A stretch of 64,000 bases of DNA from Mortierella sp. BCC40632. Taxonomy: Eukaryota > Mortierellomycota > Mortierellomycetes > Mortierellales > Mortierellaceae. Location of the stretch: the NCBI GenBank assembly GCA_011634665.1, contig WAEK01000004.1, positions 586,001 to 650,000 on the forward strand. Direction: 5' to 3'. Below, in pieces: positions 1 through 11,619 of this stretch. Below the pieces are notes generated by a model. It had not been told where the DNA came from, did no database searches, and worked only from the letters and a program-made list of their open reading frames with translations. Position 1 is the first letter of the stretch. The number at the start of each line of letters is the position of its first letter. A program made the translations under genes and the position numbers.

Positions 1-220
1 CAAAGCGTAAAATCTCAGAGCCATGAAAGATCGGTAGAAAATAGGGACCGGGGGAAACTGGACAGATGACGACGACTTTTTGGAAAACGACGAGAGAAAA
101 GATAAAAAAAAGTACCCGCGGGCGTGTGCTCTACAGAGGAAGGAGACAGCACCACCAAGGAGGAGGTACATCGCACCCTATGAACGCTCGGGGTATGTCC
201 GACGTTTGAGCCGACCCGAT

Positions 221-266
<46 letters not shown>

Positions 267-1163
267 CGCCCCGCTAAAGACATTCTCGCAGGCTGGGATC
301 CGTTGATGACTATCCCGCAAGAGCCGGGACCAGAGAAACAGGGGGGAGGGGAGACCAGGGCTGGGTAGAAAAAATATCGGAACAAAAGCGACGCGTGCTA
401 GTCTTTGCCTCTTCTCTGTCCACGCGTCGTCTGTAACGAACGGAGCAAGCGAGCCAAAAAGGAGAGAAGGAAAGGGATGAGGGTCCAAACGCTGGAGCAG
501 ACGGTGCGAGGAGTCAAGAGAAAGGAGAGAGAGAAAGAGAGAGAGATGTGTCCAATTTGTCCGACGGCCCTGCCCATGCAGGCCAAGGACAATGCAGAGA
601 GGCAATTTACACAGACAGAGATAAGGTTCCCTGAAGGACTGTCTCTCCGGTCGCTCTCTCTCTCTCTCTTTCTCTTTCTCTTTCTCTCTCTCAGCCATAC
701 CCCGCTCTGCGCCCGCTGTTCTCCCGCGTTCGTCGCGGCATCGGCATGAGTCGTGTGCATTGTCGAATGTCAATCCCGAGGCTCCGCCATGCATGCATCC
801 CTCGGAAGAAAGAGTCTCGGGCAAAAGAGACCTGCTTCCTTCTTGAGCTGGGTATGAGGACGAGTGGCCCCGGCAGGGCCCATGGCGCGTGCAGCCAACG
901 GTCGGCGGGGACAGGTACCTCTGCGTGAATAAAGTAGAGCTGTGCACCAGAAGACTGTGGGAAAGAGAAGGTGGAGCCGGGTAGAGAAGATTACCTTGAC
1001 TGGAAGAGAAGAGAAAAAAAAGAAAAGAGAAAGAGAGAGAATGTATCGCACCGAGGAAAAGGAGTCTGATGGGTCAGGGAGGAGAGAAGGGAGAGGAGTA
1101 TGAGGGTGAAGAGAAAGATGACGGGGCGCTCAGAGAGAGAGAGCTCTCTCTCCTCTCCTCTCT

Positions 1164-1206
<43 letters not shown>

Positions 1207-1405
1207 TCTCTCTCTCTCTCTCTCTCTGGAAGGTCGAGGAGGTCCAAACCCAATGCCGTGCGACTTGTGCAGCTGTGTCGAACAATAGAGTGCAACGGCC
1301 AGCCAAGGCGCTGCACGCCCTTTGGGCGCCACAAACATATACTTTCTCTCTTTACTCCTTTGCTTGTACTTTTCATTTACACACACTTTCAACATACATA
1401 GTCGT

Positions 1406-1441
<36 letters not shown>

Positions 1442-1689
1442 CCTTTCTTTCATCACCACTGTACTCTAGCTCATTGGCAAAGCTCATCCAGGTTGGTGGT
1501 CCATCTGTTATCTCTGGAACAAGGTATAGCGCATCACGATTGAAGGATCCAGGCACGGCCCATCCTGCCCGCAACCCTCCCATCACCAGTACCCACTGCT
1601 CTGTTTACGCCTCTTTGCCTGTAGGCCCACAAAGGACCCATGCTCTTTCTCTTTCTCTTTCTCTCTCTCTTTTTCTCTTTCTCTCTCTC

Positions 1690-1720
<31 letters not shown>

Positions 1721-1957
1721 TCATATGAGATATCTTCATTTTCGTATTCGCTCTTCCATGCCCCTCTTGCAAACACTCTTTTCCTTCACACCCAACCCTA
1801 ACCCAACCCAGCTCTTTACAAACACAGGCCTCTGGTACCTGGTTGCATTAACATTAATCCTTCTGAGATTGTTGAGCGGGACGGGAGCCAAGAAGAGGAC
1901 GAGGAAAAGGGTGTGGGTGAGAGCGTCGAGAGAGAATGAGCTTTCTCTCTTTCTCTA

Positions 1958-2000
<43 letters not shown>

Positions 2001-2683
2001 CTCTCCAGAAAATACCCCGCTCCAACCCTCCTGAATGGGGCTTCTCTACTCGGCCTCATGCTGAGCTCCTCACTCCTGTCTTCTCCTCCCCGCGTGTTAG
2101 CGACCCCTTTGGCCACAAATGGCTATTCCTCGCAATGCTATGCTACAGTGTGGCCCAGCCCCACGAATGGCTAAATAAAGTCCAAACCTCTTTTCTCTAT
2201 CCAATGATGACCCCGCACTGTCAAGTTGCCTCGACCGTTGGCTCGACCTGCTTGCCTAACCGACCGACAGCTCAGTGGGGATTGGTCACTACCCTGAGGA
2301 ACCACTCTTCTGTGCCTGGACAACTGTCAAACGCACCTTATTTTTTTTTTTAGTCAACTGCTTCTGTTTCCTTTTTTTTTTTTTTTTCTTCCTTCTTCTT
2401 CCTCTTCAGTTCTTCCCTTCGACCTCGACCTCGACCTCGACCTCGACCTGTTCACGTTAAGGTTTGTCTCTCCGAGTCTGTGCCTCTCCTGTCTGTGCCT
2501 GAGACCGCCAACCTTGCCAAATTGCACTGAGAACTGGACAATCAAATAGGAAAAATAAAAAATGTGATTCACAAATGCTTCTGTCGCGACCCACTGTCAT
2601 CTCGCCCACCTTTATTCTCCCCCCTCTTGGGGAAAAGGAATCCCAATTCTCTGATCCTTGAGTTCTCAACTGACCTAACGCCC

Positions 2684-2714
<31 letters not shown>

Positions 2715-3250
2715 GGCCACTGAGCCCTCTGCTCTGCTCTGCTCTTCAAAGCACTGCAAGGGAACACTAACAAATGAACGGACAACAGAAATGAACGAAA
2801 CGGCAGAGCGGAAGAATCGGAGAAGAAGTGGTATCGAACGGAGCCTCGAGGACCAGACAGCGGAGGAAAAAAAAAACACCAACGGACCGCTCGCGCGCTC
2901 CGTTTACATACATGGTAGTTTGGCTCCCCTCTTTTTTTTTCCCGTCCCGGGTAATGGGCAAAAAAAAAAAAAAAGAACAAGAGAAAAGAAAAGGAATGGT
3001 CAGATCCTTTGGCGACAACCCAGCTCACTTGTAACCCTATTCTTTACCCACTTCCCCCTTGCCCAGCTCTTTTTCGCACGGCACAAACGACTCATCTTGT
3101 ACCACCTATCCACTCTCCACCTTTTTGGCACCCGATGCAAAAAAGGCTTTCGATGATCCCACATTGAGAGCAACAGGACACAATCATTCCAACTCTCCAG
3201 TCTACGACAAAAGAGGAAGCGATGAACGCAACCCTATCAGTTTCGAGTAA
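1..3250. other. Low-complexity intergenic stretch, no confident gene
   Basis: The stretch is dominated by GA/CT microsatellites (about 225-262, 660-690, 1166-1227, 1410-1433, 1650-1720, 1960-1998), poly(T) and poly(A) runs (about 2367-2387, 2683-2712) and a CGACCT hexamer array near 2422-2449. Many open frames exist, but they are RERERE or SLSLSL translations of these repeats. Two minus-strand pieces (about 1240-1330 and 1455-1600) look less biased and might be exons, but no splice chain, start or stop supports a gene. Confidence 0.6.
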
Positions 3251-3466
3251 CGCAAGAGTTTTTCCAAAGTAGAAAAGTCGTGTCTCCTTCCCCTTGCCTC
3301 CCTGTCCTTTTGTTCAAAAAGAGCACAAATATTTCTTCCAGAGAAATAGAATTACCCTTCTCAAGACTTTGCTAAAGCACAGTGCGTGTAACTGAAAGAT
3401 TTCTCATTCAAATAAATCAATTGTCACTAATGGTAAAATACTACAAGTTCTCTTCAAAATGCTTCT

Positions 3467-4624
3467 CTACCTAGACCTGGAACGATGGTCGGAGCGCGAT
3501 CTAGAATGACTGCGACTACGACTACGACTGCGACCACGATCACGACCATAGCTTCGATCCTGAGCCCCTTCTCGTCCTGATCGAAGTGGGGAACGGGATC
3601 GAGATCGAGATCTTGAGCGTGTTTCTTTGTTGAAGCGATCTTGATGTCGGTAGCGGTCTCTGTCACGGCTCTCTATCTCTCTAGGGTCGCGTCGTGGCGC
3701 CGAAACGGTCGCATGCCGACTTTCCTTGTAATTCTGATCATTGCGGTCTCTGCTGATGCTTCGGCCTCGGCTTTGGCTTCTACTGTCTTTCCTGTCTCTG
3801 CTCCTTTCTCTACTGATACTCCTGCTTCTGTTTCGATTCCGATTCCGTTCATCATCTCTATCCTTGCGTCTGTCTCCATCCCGGTCTCTTCCTCTGCTCC
3901 TGTCTCTGCTCCTGTCTCTGCTCTTGTCTCTACCCTTGTCGCGACCACTGTTCTGTTCCCGGTCACGACCCCTATCACGACCTCGGTCAACGCTGGCACT
4001 TCGACTTCTTTTGCTCTTGCCGCGGTGGCTGCGACTGCTTCGCTCTCGACTCGACCCATGTCTTCGATGCTTACGATGGTGTTGACGATGGCGATGTTTT
4101 CTATCGTCTTCCGAGTCGGATGCAGAATCAGATCCCTCTGAAGATTCACTGCCACTGCTGCTGCTGCTGCTAACACTATGACGTCGCTTTTTATGACGAG
4201 TCGATTTTGTCGGCCGTGAAGGTTCCTGTCCTTTGTTGCTAGAAGGTAAAGGAGATCCTGTCAAAGAAGCGGGCGATGATGCAGTGGAGGAGGATGCGGC
4301 AGAACCCTGGAGTTTCTTTAGAAACCCAAAGCGAGAGCTGGGCTTTGATTTGGACGAAGCAGGATCGTCGAGTTTGATGAGATTGCGGCATTCATATGAC
4401 AAGTGGCCACCTATTCTTTTTTGTCCATGAGGATGGCGTGAGTTTGATATCGTGAAACAAGAGAGAAAAGAGAAAGAAAAGAACAGATGAAGGAAGTCGA
4501 AGCGATGGGAGGTCCCATGATTGTTCTTACCACCACCGCATTTCTTGCAGGAACCGGTGCGGACACCTTCATCGGTCTTGAGGAGGCGTTCGTAGGCCTC
4601 AAGCCCACGCTGGAGATTCGACAT
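3467..4624 (-). CDS. SREK1IP1-like zinc-knuckle, RS-rich splicing protein
   Basis: Two exons, 4624-4531 and 4410-3467, joined across a 120-base GT-AG intron, give about 345 residues. Splicing restores a CCHC zinc knuckle that the unspliced frame lacks: Cys26, Cys29, His34 and Cys39 (CX2CX4HX4C), followed by ECRNLI. This closely matches the N-terminus of animal SREK1IP1 (p18SRP), a partner of splicing regulator SREK1. After a Ser-rich linker, the C-terminal two thirds are Arg-Ser/Arg-Asp repeats typical of nuclear-speckle splicing factors. A role in pre-mRNA splicing is inferred from the family. It is divergently oriented to WAPL with 673 bases between start codons. The RS tail makes the C-terminal homology uninformative; the knuckle carries the identification. 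Confidence 0.82.
   Translation of the reverse strand: MSNLQRGLEAYERLLKTDEGVRTGSCKKCGGGKNNHGTSHRFDFLHLFFSFSFLSCFTISNSRHPHGQKRIGGHLSYECRNLIKLDDPASSKSKPSSRFGFLKKLQGSAASSSTASSPASLTGSPLPSSNKGQEPSRPTKSTRHKKRRHSVSSSSSSGSESSEGSDSASDSEDDRKHRHRQHHRKHRRHGSSRERSSRSHRGKSKRSRSASVDRGRDRGRDREQNSGRDKGRDKSRDRSRDRSRGRDRDGDRRKDRDDERNRNRNRSRSISRERSRDRKDSRSQSRGRSISRDRNDQNYKESRHATVSAPRRDPREIESRDRDRYRHQDRFNKETRSRSRSRSRSPLRSGREGAQDRSYGRDRGRSRSRSRSHSRSRSDHRSRSR
4411..4530 (-). other. Intron restoring the CCHC knuckle
   Basis: Donor GTAAGA and acceptor ATAG split the knuckle between its second Cys and its His. Reading through it adds 40 hydrophobic or basic residues and destroys the zinc ligand spacing, so the spliced form is preferred. 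Confidence 0.8.
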
Positions 4625-5297
4625 TAAAAGTGAAGAGGGCTGTACAAGAAGCAGAAGGAATCAAGATGGCGATCCATCTAGTAGTATCTACATAGTCATC
4701 TGCCCAATGTGCCCCTTAACCAAACCGATCGCAAGCACGCTTTTTTTCTCTCTCTCTCTTTTTTTTTATTCAGCATGGTGCCGCTGCCGATCAAAAAAAA
4801 ATTGCGATATGGAGCGAGGGACGCAAGAGCCGTGAAAAGTGGTGCACCAAAGTTAGGGGCACTGGCTGGGGTAACCAAAGTGAAAACACCACATTGGCCA
4901 GAGGTACCAGCTGACGGCATATCTCTCCAACATCAAAGACTTTATCAAGACGAGCAGCCTCCTGGGTGTGCCCATCATCCACTCCATTGGTTTCTAGACA
5001 GGCAGCACAACAAAGACAAGGGAGAGCAAAAAGCAAGAAGAAGAAGAAGAAAAAGAAAAAGAGGACAGGGGGAGCCGGCTCACGAAAAACGCATGGCCCA
5101 CCCTGCTCTGGAGTGCGATGCTTTTGGGACACAGTGAACAGCCACCCAAGCCCCGCCTTCCTCTCTCTCTCTCACTTTTCTTTTTTTTTTCTGGTCCGCC
5201 CAAAAGAACCCCTCCTCGCGCACGCTACTCCTACTCCTCTCTTACTCTCTCTACCTCTACCTCTCCACTCCGCACCAATCCCTTTTCGCTTCCGGCC
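4625..5297. promoter_or_regulatory. Divergent promoter region between the SREK1IP1-like gene and WAPL
   Basis: This 673-base stretch separates two start codons facing away from each other. It holds CT-rich tracts (about 4740-4770, 5160-5195 and the C/T-rich leader just before the WAPL ATG at 5298) and an AAG-rich run near 5033-5062. No TATA box was recognised. Bidirectional promoter use is inferred from the geometry only. Confidence 0.45.
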
Positions 5298-8200
5298 ATG
5301 CCGCCCGCCCCTCGGAAGGGCACTGTCTCGAGACCGAGGTTAACCTATGGCCGGCAACGCCGCATCCTAGACCAGGACATGGATTCCATTAGCACCGACA
5401 TTCCCGATGCTGCCAGCGATGATGACCTAGATGATGACCTAAAGAGCTTAACCAATGGTGGTGGCAACGACAATGACACAACATCCCAAAGAAATCCCCG
5501 CTCTCGCACCCCAGGGGCCTTGCAGTCTCAGACACTCGGGGCAGGCCAAGGACAAAGGGTTGGAACCATGGCCACCAAAAGGTCTTCTTCCACCTCTTCG
5601 GCCACAGGCGTAAAATCCCCAAGACAAAAATTGAAGCGAGAGCCTTCGACAGAAGACAATGATAGACAAACCTCCTCTTCATCTGCGCGCCTTGTTCTGT
5701 TGAGAACTAGGTCTTCGTCCACTTCTCTGTCGGGGTCTTTTGGGGACAAAGTGGACAAGAAAGAGTTGAGCCAGCAACAACAGCATTCGTCGCAACAGCA
5801 CAGCCCACAGCGCTTGCTTCAGGAACGACTCGACCACTACTCTAATCCACACCACCTGACAGAGCCTCGACATCACAATAACAAGATGGCCCTCAAAGCA
5901 TCACATGAGCTGCAAGAGGCTGGACAAAGTCACCGATTCAGAGGTGACATGGAGTACATCCTCAGCGGGATCCGGAACAAGGATCGACCTAGGATCAGGC
6001 GCTCGAGTTGCCTAGAATTGACGCGGTCCATGTTAAAGAAAGAGTTTACGAGCCAGCTCTGCGCACATGACTACATGTCGGTCATCTTTGAGACGGCTCA
6101 AAAGGATAACGACCCGATCGTGTTCTCGTGCCTGGCACTAATGATAGGACTTGTCCTTCGAGATACCCCAAGGGCACTCCGGGATGTTATCGCCATTGAC
6201 GGACTGGTCGGCTATCTGTGTGATAGCCTAGACACTGAGATCCAGGAACCTATGCTGGTGTTGCCCTCAGTACGCCAAGAGGGTGCTGCCCATTACAATG
6301 ACTACAAGGACTTGGCACGACAATCGGGCATCATTCCCAAAGGCCAAAAGATTCTCGCCAAATCCATCACCCTTTCGTCGTTGGCCCTTATTGTTCATGA
6401 GTGTGCTCTCGCGACCGATGCTCAAACACTCTCGATTGTGAACAGGCATCCAGCCTTTCTGAGCACCATTGTCGAATTGCTGGTGGATGATCTTGCATGG
6501 ATCAAGGACCCGTCGGTCACCCCAGGCGTGTCACTACCGGATATACTTGACATTGATCGGATTGAAAACTGTCTACGCATTCTGGAGACTCTCTCGCTTG
6601 TTTCTGGACAGCATCGTCGCCGTCAGCCCCATCGCTTGGACCAAACTCTGCAGCCACCGGATGCTTCGGGCCTTTCATATCACCGCTCATCCAAGCTATC
6701 CTTGGCTCTGTCAGAAAACACACGTCTATTTCCGTTGCTTGTACAATTGATCACCCTCTGTCGTGCACATTCATTCCAATACCCACATCAAACCGGTATG
6801 TTTGCTTAATAACGCGACCTTTCTCCTGGGGTTTCTCTTGTCCTTAGAACTGTGGATAGACAACCAGAAAAGTCATTCTTGGATACTGACACTTTTCCTT
6901 CTTTCTCCTTCTCTCCACTAGATTCTATGAACTTGTTGCAGCACACCCTTCGATTATTAATTAATGCAACAAACAGTGATGAGCCATGCTGTAAAGTTCT
7001 TGCTGCCAGTGGTTCGATTCCAGTGCTCGTTCAGAACATTGTTCAATTTTATGGGCACTGTCGGAACTATTGCCCGCCCGAAGACCATCTCGCATGCGAG
7101 GGACACGGTATGGATCCTTACGGCTTGTATAGTTTGCATCCTGCTATGGGCAGTCCTAGTACAGGACAACCACTCCCTCCCACCAAACTTGGAGCACGCC
7201 CAGACTCGGGTGTTTCGCTAGATCCTCAACTCTCGGCTTCTTCGCCCGCATCCTCAACATTGCAGTCTTCAATATCCTCGTTGATTTCGCCCTCGCCTTC
7301 ATCATCTTTGTCATCCATATCCCCAATGGCTTCTCTCTCAGCTTCGAGTGGTTCAGCGGCACTACCAACAGGTCACCCCCATGAGGGAATGGCTCTGAAT
7401 GGACAACACGATTCTGCACAGATATCAGATGAAAACGAAATGGAGAGCAATGTCTTTGCGAGTGAGACACGAATTGAAAATGATGCCAATGGGTGGTATG
7501 ATATTTTGCTCCTGTCGATTGGTTTATTGATCAACATGCTGGAGCACAACCCCGAATTAACCGAGCAGATTACAGAACAAGGTAAAAGACAAAACATTTT
7601 TTATTTGTTGTTGTTGGGGGCTGCCTCCACAGAATGGGCTGCCTAGTCGATTAACGTTACACATCTTTACTAGCTATTGGTCTAGATTGTAGGGGAACGG
7701 AACAATGTCTCCATGTGGAATGTCGCTGTGAAAAGAGTACAGAGGCATTGGAGCGCCTTGTTGAAATTTATAACACCGAGGCGGCCGTCAGTGAGTTGGT
7801 AAGGAACTGATTGCCCACTTGTGGTGATTGACTGCTCGTGTAATTTGCTCCGCATACTTTTTGTTGTTGTTTTTAATCGATGGGACCCACTGATTGCCTT
7901 ATGACTCTCCTACGTTCACTGCCTATTAGACCGAGAATCAAGTCCTGGCTGCATACTTGGCATTGCTACTCGGATGTACGGTTGGCGGGAGTAATACTGG
8001 TGCCTCTGGGAAGGAAATACGGGATCAGGCCCAGGCACGGTTTTATAATGCTGTTCATGGGCAGTCTCTCTTACCAATGCTTGATCTCCTCAATGACTTT
8101 TATCTGTCATTCCAAACAGCCATGCAGTATGAGAGTGAGGATACTTCCATGGACACGGATATGCCTTTGAGCGAGCGCCATCACTCAAACTTTTATGGCG

Positions 8201-8607
8201 ATCATACTGACGGTACAGAGACTGAAAAGACCTCAGTCATAATGGTGAATCATCGAACGACTAACGGCACTCGACAAGCTACAACTATGGACATGACGCT
8301 GTCCTCAGGATCGCTCTCGTTACCATGGTCTCAACCATCATCCTCTGAATCTATTATGGTGTCTACATCGGCCTCACAACAATTCCGAGAGCTTTCCCTT
8401 TCCACGAGTGATCCATCTCTGGAGGTGACTAGAGACATTGTACAGGATCTTGTAGAAGAAGATCCTGGGGGTGGTTCGAGCTATTTTAATGACGATGAAG
8501 AATTTGATTTCTCGACTAGCTCGAGAGCCGAAGCGACACAAAAGAGTCTTCAGAGAATTATTGGGATCTTGCAGGATATTGAGGCGCGTTACTCGACCAT
8601 GACCATT

Positions 8608-8610
<3 letters not shown>
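5298..8610 (+). CDS. WAPL (wings apart-like) cohesin release factor
   Basis: Four exons (5298-6795, 6922-7581, 7674-7798, 7930-8610) join in consistent phase to 987 residues. The N-terminus has a TYGRQRRIL motif as in WAPL proteins, then a Ser/Gln-rich disordered region. From about residue 218 (MEYILSGIRN) the helical WAPL domain begins, with hallmarks such as RRSSCLEL, an RDTPRAL stretch, LRLLINATN and LAALLLG-type repeats near the C-terminus. WAPL opens the Smc3-kleisin gate with Pds5 to release cohesin from chromatin; yeast Rad61/Wpl1 is the counterpart. The start at 5298 is chosen because the upstream open frame is translated CT repeat. Length is between yeast Rad61 and human WAPL. A CT/CTCTT repeat follows the stop immediately. 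Confidence 0.9.
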
Positions 8611-8664
<54 letters not shown>

Positions 8665-8786
8665 TCTCTTCTCTTCTCTTCTCTTCTCTTCTCTTCTCTT
8701 CTCTTCTCTTTCTTCTTCTCTTCTCTTTCTCTTCTCTTCTCTTCTCTTCTCTTCTCTTCTCTTCTCTTCACTTCACTTCACTTCTC
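8611..8786. repeat. Compound (CT)n / (CTCTT)n microsatellite in the WAPL 3' UTR
   Basis: About 24 CT dinucleotides are followed by roughly 20 CTCTT/CTTCT pentamers and a few CACTT variants, starting at the base after the WAPL stop codon. It probably lies in the 3' untranslated region, as AATAAA-like signals appear only near 9029. Confidence 0.9.
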
Positions 8787-9418
8787 ATGGCCCTCTTGGC
8801 TTTTTTCTTTTTCTTTTTGCTGTTACCCGGCACGAATGTGCTCTCCCTCCTATCTACCTTTATCTCTCTCTTATCTTTCTCCCTCTTCTCTCCGCTACTT
8901 TTCTCTCCCTCTTCTCTATCCCTCTTCCCCACTCTTCACTTTTATCTTCTTCTCCTTCGCCCTCATTCTTTCCACTCTACTACCTGTACTTGCGCTGTAA
9001 CACTAGGAAGCAACGATAACGGACGTGTAATAAAAAGAGCTATCACCTAGCTATTGCGAATTTCGAATATCCCAAATATCCAAGTATGATTTCTATGTTA
9101 AAAAAAAAAAAGACAGAAAGGTTCTCGCCCGATTTTGTCTGAAAGATTGTTGTGCTTTGAGATAAAAGTCAAAGTACTCTTCTCATGGAACATGGGCCTC
9201 TGGGCTACAATCCAAACCGAGAAGGCGAACCTTTCCTTTTTATTACAGTTTTTATTGTCCTTTTCTATAAACTGTCCTCTCCCGTTCCTACCAAGATGTC
9301 AAAATAGGGATGAAGGAGAGAGAATAATAATAATAATAACAATAACAATAAAATGTGTGTAAGAGAGAGAGAAAGAGAGAAATTGAGAGAAATTGAGAGA
9401 GAGAGAGAAAGAAAATCC
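8787..9418. other. Intergenic region between convergent genes
   Basis: Pyrimidine-rich DNA with an AATAAA signal near 9029 that could end the WAPL transcript. A purine-rich (GAGA) tract at 9362-9412 lies just past the stop of the minus-strand gene. No coding signal seen. Confidence 0.5.
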
Positions 9419-9736
9419 TCACTCCCACATCTGCTTGCCACGCTTCTTGAGAGAGGTCTTTTCCTGCTGCTTATCCACACGCTTCTCCTCCTTGTCCGCA
9501 TTCAAGAGTCCACGTTCCAGAGTCTTTTCGCGGCGCAACTTGGCCTTGGTACTGATGGGCTTCTTCTTGATCGTCTTTTGGGCTTGTCACCGCTGGAAAT
9601 ATTCAAAAGATTATCCAGGATAAATAATGAAGAGATGAAAAAAAAAAAAAAAAAAAAAGAAACAGAGCGATCGAATGAGAAGTCGGATTCTAGATTCACA
9701 ATACGTAGGAGAATATCCATCCTATGTCCGAAGATC

Positions 9737-9782
<46 letters not shown>

Positions 9783-10349
9783 GAGAAACACTAGATCCAT
9801 TACATGTTGACTTGCTTGCGAAGTCTAGCCAGTTCCAGTTCCTGGGTCACCTTCTCCTTCATCGACTTTGGCTCTAGAAGACGAAAAGAAAAGAAAAATA
9901 GAAAGAGGAGCATCATGGGCCGTTGGTGATGACCAAGATCGATCCAGTAGTTTGGTGAATAAGTGTCATTATTATCAGTCTAATCGATTTAGAGGATCCT
10001 TCCTTTTTTTTTTCCTTGCCCAATTTAAGTGCAGGTCTGCAGCAGGAAGATCCTTACCTACTTGGCCAGGGGCCAACTTGGGCTTGTTATGCGGAGCATA
10101 CTTTGAATTGTGGATATCTAAGCACCAGTCACACACACAAATACCATGAGAAAAAGGCTGATGTGAGTTTTTCTTCTGAGTGAGAAGGGGATCTACTCGA
10201 CTAGGCCACAAGAGGACTAGGCTTTTAGAACAGCTTCCGCCCGCTACCAACAACAAGTCCTCTTCCTCCTTCTTTTCTCATTTAGTGTCACAAGCGACTT
10301 TGACTGATGCTGTTGGTTGCTTCCACATACTTGGTCTTGACTTGCCCAT
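9419..10349 (-). CDS. Small basic protein, possibly Alb1-like ribosome biogenesis factor
   Basis: A minus-strand multi-exon gene read as 10349-10331 (ATG GGC AAG...), 10117-10058, 9873-9804 and a last exon of about 9592-9419 ending in KKRGKQMWE and a stop. The first three exons join in phase to MGKSRPNIHNSKY... and KEKVTQELELARLRKQVN. The last exon has a clear basic coding frame (TKAKLRREKTLERG, DKEEKRVDKQ), but the best donor (GTAATG, 9803) and acceptor (CCAG before 9592) lead into a different frame. The real junction is therefore uncertain; a weaker GTCAAC donor with an AAAAG acceptor would keep frame. Lys/Arg-rich C-termini of this style occur in fungal Alb1, a partner of the 60S export factor Arx1. 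That name is only a suggestion. Divergent from the Sos7-like gene, 537 bases away. Confidence 0.5.
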
Positions 10350-10886
10350 TGGTATAATGTAGGAATGTATGTACAGAAACGAGAGCGGGGCTAATGGAGA
10401 AGAAGAAGAAGAAAAAAAAAGAAAAGGTCAATGGTTGCTTTCTCTCATTCTCTCCAAGAAAGGGGTGGCTTTTTTTTTTTTTTTTTTTTTTTGGTAGAAG
10501 AGGGAAAATTTTTTGTCGTCGCTTCGCCCTTTCCCCCCACTACTGTCTTTTTGAGTGTCAGCATACAGAAGCCCCCTTCTGGATATCTCGCGTGGTAAAA
10601 AGTCTCGGAAATGACAAGTCGAAAACTTAGGCGTCGGATATCGGGGTCAGGGCAGAGCACATAACCCGAGATGTGTTACTATGAGTGGAGACTAGGACCA
10701 TGGACGTTGTCCACCTTGACTCACCGAAAAGAGGATCCAAGGGGAGAAAAAATCAAACTTGGTGGCGCCTGGGCGAACCAGTCACTTCTACGCGGGAAGC
10801 GTGCAAGGCCCTGATCACATGCCCTCTTTTTTTTTTTTTTTTTTTGACATCTTAACACAACACTCTTCAGTTTTCACTTCAGGACA
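10350..10886. promoter_or_regulatory. Divergent intergenic region
   Basis: This 537-base stretch lies between the start codons of the small basic protein gene (-) and the Sos7-like gene (+). It contains poly(T) runs at about 10471-10492 and 10828-10845. No defined core promoter motif was recognised. Confidence 0.4.
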
Positions 10887-11584
10887 ATGGACCCAGAACA
10901 TACCAAGCGGGCGCTCGAGGACTGCAAGGCGTATGGACAACTTCTACCATCACCAATGCGTTTTCTCTTCTTTTTTTTTCATCATCTACGAATGACGGCC
11001 CATGCCCCATCCGTCGCGTAGTCAAACAGAACCATTTCGACTCTTTTCTCACTTTCTTCTTTCTTCTTTCTCCTCTCTTTCATCCATGACTCTCTCCATT
11101 CTTTCATCCTCGCCATACTTCCTTGTTTTTTTACTACCATTAGAACGGCAGACGATTACAAAACACTCCAGTTGTATATTCATGGACTTCATCAGGATTT
11201 TTTGCGACATAATGATTTAACCAAGCTCGAGGCTACTGCAGGAGGCGCCGCCTTGGCTTTAACTCGACTCGAGGGCGATCGAGCTTACCACAAGGTAAGC
11301 ATCAGCAATTGTTTTCTTTCCTTCATTTTCTTTCTCTCTCTCTCTCTTTGGACTCACTCTACTGGAGACAACCGAATCTCGTGCAGGAACGACACTATTC
11401 TACAGGGCCTTGATGGGTCACCAGAAGCTGGATCCTTTCTATTTTTTTTGCTTTTACATTACTTGGATTATCTCGTTTCTTTTGGGACCAGTTATGTTTG
11501 CCTCTCGGAGCTGGAGAGAGAGGCGGCATTAAAAAGAGACAAAATGGGCTATGGAGTTCTGTCCGCACCTCGCGCTCTTCATCC

Positions 11585-11619
<35 letters not shown>

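Noticed and set aside
15..947. A 310-codon minus-strand frame
   Set aside because: Long parts are SLSLSL translations of CT repeats; frames of similar length exist on both strands and no domain is seen.
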